Shown here: positions 59,413-64,000 of the stretch, piece after piece
How positions within the stretch are numbered: the first letter of the stretch is position 1
Layout: every line of letters begins with the position of its first letter
Assembly: GCF_018449525.1 (NCBI RefSeq)
Contig: NZ_JAAVUS010000011.1
Location: forward strand, 1-64,000
DNA: 64,000 bases
Direction: 5' to 3'
Source: Bradyrhizobium sp. dw_78
Lineage (GTDB): Bacteria > Pseudomonadota > Alphaproteobacteria > Rhizobiales > Xanthobacteraceae
Notes under the pieces: model-generated
Seen by the model: only the letters and a program-made list of their open reading frames with translations
The model's database searches: none
Told to the model about the DNA's origin: nothing
Made by a program: the position numbers and the translations under genes

Positions 59413-60933
59413 GTGGCAAATCGCTCGCAATGTCGTCGACCGACTGATAGTCGGGTGCAGGCCAAGCCATGCGGTCTTTTGCGAAGTTTTTGCGACGCCG
59501 GAACAGAGAACAGTCGTCAGAGCTTGCTTCTGAAATCCGTTGAGGACACCGCATGCTCGTTTCCATTTCGCAGGGTTCGGCCCGCAGCATTGGCGATTCT
59601 GTCGGGTTGTTTCCTGCTGGTGCTGATCTTCGAATTCTCCAACGGCTTTCACGACACGGCCAACGCGGTCGCCACGGTGATCTATACCAACTCGCCGAAG
59701 CCGACCTACGCCGTTATATGGTCCGGATTGATGAATTTTCTCGGCGTGATCCTCGGTGGCATCGCCGTCGCCTACGCGCTGGTGGAGCTGATTCCGGCCG
59801 AAGTGCTGTCGCCGCCGGACGGCGAGGTCGCGGCGGGCATGCTGGTGGCGCTGTTCACCTCGGCGCTCCTGTGGAACGTCGGCACCTGGCGGCTGGGAAT
59901 TCCCAATTCCAGTTCGCACGCCTTGATCGGATCGCTGATCGGAATCGCCATCGAGACCGCGCTGACGCATGGACGCGGGTTGCACGACGGCGTCGACTGG
60001 CAACAGGTCTGGAGCGTGCTGGGTTCGCTGCTGCTGTCGCCGATATTGGGCTTCGGCCTGGCGCTGCTGCTGTTCAAGCTGCTTAGCAAGGTGATCCACG
60101 ACAAGCATCTTTACGAGCCCCCCGAGGGCGACAAGCCGCCGGTGTGGTGGATGCGCGGCCTCTTGGTCCTGACCTGCACCGGGGTGTCATTCGCGCATGG
60201 CACCAATGACGGGCAAAAGAGCATCGGCCTCATCATGCTGACGATCATCGGCCTGTTGCCGGCGTCCTATGCGCTGAACATGAATATCACGGCGCAGCAG
60301 ATCGCCGGCGTCGCGCAGGCCATGCCGGCCGCCTCGAGCCTGATCGAGCGTTACGGCAGCGAGCAAAAGCAGGGCGGCCTCGAGGGCGTCCACGCCCTCG
60401 GCGATCGCTTCGGCCGCATCAAGTCGGCTGACGACATCCCGGAGAAAGAGCGGTCGGCGGTGCGCAACGATCTCAACCGCGTGCTGGAGCAGTTGAAGAA
60501 CGCAGGCGAGGCCAAGGGCATCTCGGACGCCGACGAGAAGCAGGCCAAATCGATCCACGACGAGCTGATGAGATCGGTCGAATATGCACCGTGGTGGGTG
60601 CGCGTGTTGAGCGCGCTTTGCCTCGGGGCCGGCACCATGGTCGGCTACAAGCGGATCGTGAAAACGCTGGGCGAGGGGCTGGGCAACTCGCATCTGGTGC
60701 CAGCGCAGGGCGCGTCCGCCGAACTGGTCGCCGCCGGGCTGATCGGCTTTGCCGGTTTCTCCGGCTATCCCGTCAGCACCACGCATGTGGTCACCGGCGG
60801 CATCGCCGGAACCATGGTGGCGTCGGGCGCCGGCGTCCAGAGCGCCACGCTGTGGCAAATCGGGGCTGCGTGGCTGTTGACCCTTCCCGGTACGATTGCG
60901 ATTTCAGGAGGGCTCTTTTATCTGCTGTCTTGA
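59413..60933 (+). CDS. pit: Low-affinity inorganic phosphate transporter (PiT family)
   Basis: The 506-residue membrane protein carries the duplicated PiT signature: F-S-N-G-F-H-D-T-A-N-A-V-A-T-V (about 75-89) and F-A-H-G-T-N-D-G-Q-K-S (about 257-267). A long cytosolic loop (about 305-390) separates two helix bundles. It imports phosphate with protons or as metal-phosphate. The first about 60 residues are not typical of PiT and hold several Cys and Arg, so the true start may be later, near the first helix. No phoU/pstS-type neighbour is seen. Confidence 0.85.
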   Translation: MANRSQCRRPTDSRVQAKPCGLLRSFCDAGTENSRQSLLLKSVEDTACSFPFRRVRPAALAILSGCFLLVLIFEFSNGFHDTANAVATVIYTNSPKPTYAVIWSGLMNFLGVILGGIAVAYALVELIPAEVLSPPDGEVAAGMLVALFTSALLWNVGTWRLGIPNSSSHALIGSLIGIAIETALTHGRGLHDGVDWQQVWSVLGSLLLSPILGFGLALLLFKLLSKVIHDKHLYEPPEGDKPPVWWMRGLLVLTCTGVSFAHGTNDGQKSIGLIMLTIIGLLPASYALNMNITAQQIAGVAQAMPAASSLIERYGSEQKQGGLEGVHALGDRFGRIKSADDIPEKERSAVRNDLNRVLEQLKNAGEAKGISDADEKQAKSIHDELMRSVEYAPWWVRVLSALCLGAGTMVGYKRIVKTLGEGLGNSHLVPAQGASAELVAAGLIGFAGFSGYPVSTTHVVTGGIAGTMVASGAGVQSATLWQIGAAWLLTLPGTIAISGGLFYLLS

Positions 60934-61125
60934 GCAAATGACGTGGCTTCCCCCCGATTTCGAAGCGGCAACGATAAGATCCGTCATCAAGATTGGATGC
61001 GTCGTCGGACCCTGAATGATTGGCAGGTCAATGCCGATCGGATTCTGAATCCGGCGATCCAGCCGCTTGAAGCAGATTCCTCCCATCGATGGCGGCTGTG
61101 ACCACCGGGCTTAAAATTGTCGGCC

Positions 61126-61536
61126 TCAGGCCTTGCCGGATTCGGCCTCCCAAGCGGAGGGGACACTGGCACCGGTGGCGTGGTCGATGATGAACAGCCA
61201 GTTCCCGTCAGGCTGGCGGCGCGCGACTTCGATCGCGCTGCCCGTCAGCGTGATCTTGCCTTCGTGACGGAAACGGTAGTCGGCGCGCACCAAAGCGATG
61301 TCGCCATTGACGCCCACGAAATTGACCTTGGTTTCGATGGCGCCGGGCACGTTCGTCAGACCGGCGAGGCTCTTGCGGATCGCTTCATGCCCGATCACCG
61401 GGTTGGGGCCATCGAACAGCACCGCATCCGGCTCATAGAGCGAGACCCAGGCGTCGACGTTGCGGCCCTCGTTGAAAATCTTGGCGAATGTCGCATTGGT
61501 CTGGCTGGGATCGGTGATCTTGTAAGCTTTGGGCAT
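61126..61536 (-). CDS. SnoaL/NTF2-like protein, duplicated copy 2 (TetR-linked)
   Basis: The 136-residue protein begins M-P-K-A-Y-K-I-T-D-P-S and is about 94% identical to copy 1 at 56676. NTF2-like pattern and length are the same. Two palindromic operator-like sites and a divergent TetR gene lie upstream, so this copy probably has the original control region. Role unknown; the family holds small cone-shaped enzymes and binding proteins. Confidence 0.8.
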   Translation of the reverse strand: MPKAYKITDPSQTNATFAKIFNEGRNVDAWVSLYEPDAVLFDGPNPVIGHEAIRKSLAGLTNVPGAIETKVNFVGVNGDIALVRADYRFRHEGKITLTGSAIEVARRQPDGNWLFIIDHATGASVPSAWEAESGKA

Positions 61537-61588
61537 CGGTGGCTCCTGGTTGGGTGACCCAGCAGCCCGGTTTCCCCGATGATCGGGA
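61126..61588 (-). repeat. Segmental duplication, right copy
   Basis: Partner of 56676-57138. Beyond 61588 the right copy continues into the intergenic region with the TetR operators, which the left copy lacks. Confidence 0.85.
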
Positions 61589-61604
61589 GTTTGGGGCTTT
61601 ATCT

Positions 61605-61618
61605 GGAGTGATCACTCC
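61605..61618. promoter_or_regulatory. TetR operator 1, perfect palindrome
   Basis: GGAGTGATCACTCC is a perfect 14-bp palindrome between the divergent SnoaL-like and TetR genes. A second near-identical site lies 53 bases to the right (start to start), about five helical turns away. Confidence 0.7.
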
Positions 61619-61642
61619 CGTATAGTCTCGATCAGATGTTGG

Positions 61643-62284
61643 ATGTCAAGGTTTTGTGGAGTGATCACACCAGAAAAAGCATGGGTGCGGCGTGGCAGCG
61701 GGCGGCGGCACGCCTTTGACCGCCAGACCGTGGTCGAAGAGGCCATGAAGCTGTTCTGGGAGCGCGGCTACGAGGGGACGTCCTTTGTCGACCTGATCGC
61801 GGCCATGGGGATCAGCGCCTCGACCTTCTACAATTCATTCGGCAGCAAGGAGCAGCTCTTCATCGAGGCGGTCCACCACTACATCACCGGCCCGGGGGGC
61901 GAGCGGGTGACGAAGATTTTCTCTGCTCCCCATGATACCTGCACAGCCTTCGAGTTGCTGCTTGAGGCGGCGGCCTTCGATTTCACCAATTCGAATTACC
62001 CTGCCGGATGCATGATCTCGCTGGCCGGCACCCATGTCCCGCCAGACCAGCGCTCGGTTCGCGATGCGATGGTCAAGTTCCGAGCCAATTTCGAGCACAT
62101 GCTGAAGGATCGCTTGCGACGGGGCGTGGAAGCCGGCGACCTGGCGCCGGATACGGATGTGACCGAATTGGCCAGCTTCTTCGGAACCGTATTCCGCGGC
62201 ATGGCGGTGCAGGCGCGCGACGGCAAGTCGAGGAAGCATCTCCGGGGATTGGCGAAGATCGCCATGCGGGCGTGGCCCGCGTAG
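61643..62284 (+). CDS. TetR-family transcriptional regulator
   Basis: The 213-residue protein has the N-terminal TetR helix-turn-helix (V-V-E-E-A-M-K-L-F-W-E-R-G-Y-E-G-T-S and A-S-T-F-Y-N-S-F-G-S-K-E-Q-L-F, about 30-75) and a helical ligand-binding C-domain. Fourteen residues before V-R-R-G-S-G-R are atypical, so a GTG start at 61685 is possible. It is divergent from SnoaL copy 2, and two palindromes lie in or near its start; autoregulation and control of that gene are likely. Confidence 0.82.
   Translation: MSRFCGVITPEKAWVRRGSGRRHAFDRQTVVEEAMKLFWERGYEGTSFVDLIAAMGISASTFYNSFGSKEQLFIEAVHHYITGPGGERVTKIFSAPHDTCTAFELLLEAAAFDFTNSNYPAGCMISLAGTHVPPDQRSVRDAMVKFRANFEHMLKDRLRRGVEAGDLAPDTDVTELASFFGTVFRGMAVQARDGKSRKHLRGLAKIAMRAWPA
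61658..61671. promoter_or_regulatory. TetR operator 2, near-perfect palindrome
   Basis: GGAGTGATCACACC differs from operator 1 at one base of the right arm. If TetR starts at ATG 61643 the site lies inside its first codons; a GTG start at 61685 would place it just upstream. Confidence 0.6.
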
Positions 62285-62506
62285 AGCAAAGCCTTGCATG
62301 CATAAAGATTAGGTAAGGCGTCCACGGTTTTTCACCGCCGCATTCCGCGCGCCGATATCGACGCGCTGGACGAATGACGGCGAATTGTCGCCTGTGCGGG
62401 GACGGGGTGGGCATTGTCGCCAGCGCGCCGATTAGTCATTGGCTTCCGGTTGGGCTAGGCGGTCAGGGTTTGTGGTGGAGGAAGGCTGAAGTTGCCGCTA
62501 GCAGCG

Positions 62507-64000
62507 TCATGCGACGATGCGCAAACCGCTATCGGACAGCATCTTTTCGACCTCGGATGCCGGTCGCGGCGGATTGAAAAGATAGCCCTGGACCTCGTTG
62601 CATCCTTCCGATCGAAGAAGAGCCAATTGTTCGCTGGTCTCGACCCCTTCCGCGGTCGTCAGGATACCCAGACTCTTCCCAAGGCCCGTGACGGCCCGCA
62701 CGATGGCGGCGGAGTCTTCGCGGGTGGCGAGCTCGTTCACGAACGAACGGTCGATCTTGATCTTGTCGAACGGAAAACTGCGCAAATAGCTCAGGCTTGA
62801 ATAACCAGTTCCGAAGTCATCCATCGAGATATTGACGCCGAAGCCGCGCAGCTTGTGCAACGTGGCGAGTGTGGTCTCGGTTTCCTGCAGCAGTACCGAC
62901 TCGGTGATCTCCAGTTCGAGACGGCCGGCTACCAGGCCGGAGTCGCTCAACGCCGAGACCACGGATGAGAGCAGGTGTCTGTTCTTGAATTGCGCCGGAG
63001 ACAAATTCACCGCAACACGAACCGCCTGCGACCAGCTAGCCGCATCTCTGCAGGCTTTCCGAAGTACCCATTCGCCGATCGGGATAATCAATCCGGTCTC
63101 CTCCGCGAGCGGAATGAAGTCGAGCGGCGGGATGAGGCCGCGGAGCGGGTGGTGCCAGCGGACCAGGGCCTCAAAGCAGATGATGCGGTTGGACTTCAGA
63201 TCATGGATCGGTTGGTAGTATACCTCGAATTCGCTTCGTTTCAGGGCCGCCCGCAAATCGATCTCCAGCAGGCGGCGGGCCTGCGCGCGGGCATCCATTC
63301 CGGCCTCGAAAAAGCGGTAGGTGCCGCGACCGTCCGACTTGGCCCGATACAATGCCAGGTCGGCGCTCTTCATGATCTGATCCGGGCCATCTCCGTCCGA
63401 CGGTGCGAGCGAAATCCCGATGCTGACGCCGATCGTGAGTTGATGTGCCTGAATGACGTAGGGCGCCTCGACGGCCTCGATAAGGCGCCCGGCCAGCGAT
63501 GACGCTTCCGAGGCCTGAACTTCGGCGCTGAACTGGACGATCGCGAATTCGTCGCCGCCCAGCCGGCACACCATGTCGCGCTCGCGCAGGCACGCGGACA
63601 ACCGCTTGGCGACTTCCTTGAGCAGTTCGTCCCCGACGGAATGTCCCAGCGAGTCGTTGACCTCCTTGAAGCGATCGAGATCGAGACAAAGCACCGAGAT
63701 GTGGTCGCTTGATCTGGCATGACGAAGCGCCAGATCCAGCTCTTCACGGAACTTGGCCCGGTTCGGAAGTCCGGTCAGCGAGTCATGGTGGGCCATGTGG
63801 GAAAGCTGGGCCTGCGCCTTGCGCCATTCGGTGATGTCCTCGACCGTTGCGACCCATCCACCACCTTGCATAGGCTGTTCCACCACCCGGATGACCCGAC
63901 CCGACAAGGTTTCCATGATTTTGGTATTGGAGTTGCCCGCCTTGATGTCGGCCAGCACCCGGGCGAAAAATTCATCCGGATCTTCGGCAAATTCTCCCGC
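62507..64000 (-). CDS. GGDEF-EAL cyclic-di-GMP protein, 5' part cut by window end
   Basis: At least 497 codons are visible; the frame continues past 64000 and its start is outside. The left-most visible part is the end of a PAS/PAC module ([10 protein letters not shown]). Next comes a GGDEF domain with intact G-G-D-E-F (motif [10 protein letters not shown]), then an EAL domain with E-A-L-V-R-W-H-H-P and D-D-F-G-T-G-Y-S. Both active-site signatures look complete, so cyclase, phosphodiesterase or both are possible. It would link a sensed signal to motility or biofilm state. Confidence 0.9.
   Translation of the reverse strand, partial: AGEFAEDPDEFFARVLADIKAGNSNTKIMETLSGRVIRVVEQPMQGGGWVATVEDITEWRKAQAQLSHMAHHDSLTGLPNRAKFREELDLALRHARSSDHISVLCLDLDRFKEVNDSLGHSVGDELLKEVAKRLSACLRERDMVCRLGGDEFAIVQFSAEVQASEASSLAGRLIEAVEAPYVIQAHQLTIGVSIGISLAPSDGDGPDQIMKSADLALYRAKSDGRGTYRFFEAGMDARAQARRLLEIDLRAALKRSEFEVYYQPIHDLKSNRIICFEALVRWHHPLRGLIPPLDFIPLAEETGLIIPIGEWVLRKACRDAASWSQAVRVAVNLSPAQFKNRHLLSSVVSALSDSGLVAGRLELEITESVLLQETETTLATLHKLRGFGVNISMDDFGTGYSSLSYLRSFPFDKIKIDRSFVNELATREDSAAIVRAVTGLGKSLGILTTAEGVETSEQLALLRSEGCNEVQGYLFNPPRPASEVEKMLSDSGLRIVA

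Noticed and set aside
59260-60108. Extension of the histidine kinase frame to 629 codons
   Set aside because: The extra part is antisense to the phosphate transporter and Gln/Arg-rich; the kinase start at the GTG 59259 has a ribosome site.
1-64000. CRISPR arrays, rRNA genes, complete insertion sequences
   Set aside because: No regularly spaced repeats, no rRNA-like segments and no intact transposase gene were seen; only recombinase fragments are present.

Overview
The window looks like a chromosome segment of an alphaproteobacterium of the Bradyrhizobium / Rhodopseudomonas (Nitrobacteraceae) type. Reasons: GC-rich codon use, a 3' piece of an initiator-tRNA-like gene, FixJ-like regulators, tripartite-tricarboxylate-type binding proteins, and many short proteins whose wording I recognise from Bradyrhizobium genomes. 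Genus is an inference from memory; nothing was searched.

Layout. (1) 1-4.3 kb: a scar of small genes, at least three with broken frames, plus a stress-protein gene and a FixJ-like LuxR regulator. (2) 4.4-9.9 kb: an RND efflux permease with its adaptor, and a second FixJ-like regulator. (3) 10.2-21.8 kb: one tight operon for a bidirectional NAD-linked [NiFe] hydrogenase of group 3d type, hoxFUYHW, a degenerate receiver-domain gene, then hypABFCDE; most junctions overlap. (4) 22.1-27.8 kb: aldehyde dehydrogenase, the three-gene proton-translocating transhydrogenase pntAA-pntAB-pntB, and a zinc alcohol dehydrogenase. (5) 27.8-29.6 kb: a scar with a serine-recombinase remnant, a TlpA-like thioredoxin, a short DsrE-like gene and a broken SDR. 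(6) 29.6-36.6 kb: LysR regulator divergent from a Bug-type binding protein, an FAH-family enzyme and HyuA/HyuB. (7) 36.8 kb: 3' end of an initiator tRNA, a likely old attachment site. (8) 37-49.5 kb: a catabolic/accessory block with three AraC regulators, two cupins, SDRs, a VOC protein, a diheme cytochrome c, a methyltransferase, an FAD monooxygenase and a WYL-regulated operon, closed by a second recombinase remnant. (9) 50.2-56.7 kb: an island of unrecognised genes, including a HEPN-like protein and a two-gene unit whose second protein carries HExxH. (10) 56.7-64 kb: duplicated SnoaL-like genes, an NmrA-like oxidoreductase, a HisKA_2/HWE-type sensor kinase, a PiT phosphate transporter, a TetR regulator and a GGDEF-EAL protein running off the right end.

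How it may work together. The exact 12-mer GTAGTTTCCGAG occurs upstream of four transcription units (stress protein, efflux operon, hox-hyp operon, aldehyde dehydrogenase-pnt-adh operon), each time pointing toward the gene. Two FixJ-like one-component regulators with almost identical recognition helices and a CxxC pair lie among these units. My reading is a local redox or low-oxygen regulon joining hydrogen/NAD exchange, NADH/NADPH balance and alcohol/aldehyde oxidation. The motif is seen; the link to these regulators is inference.
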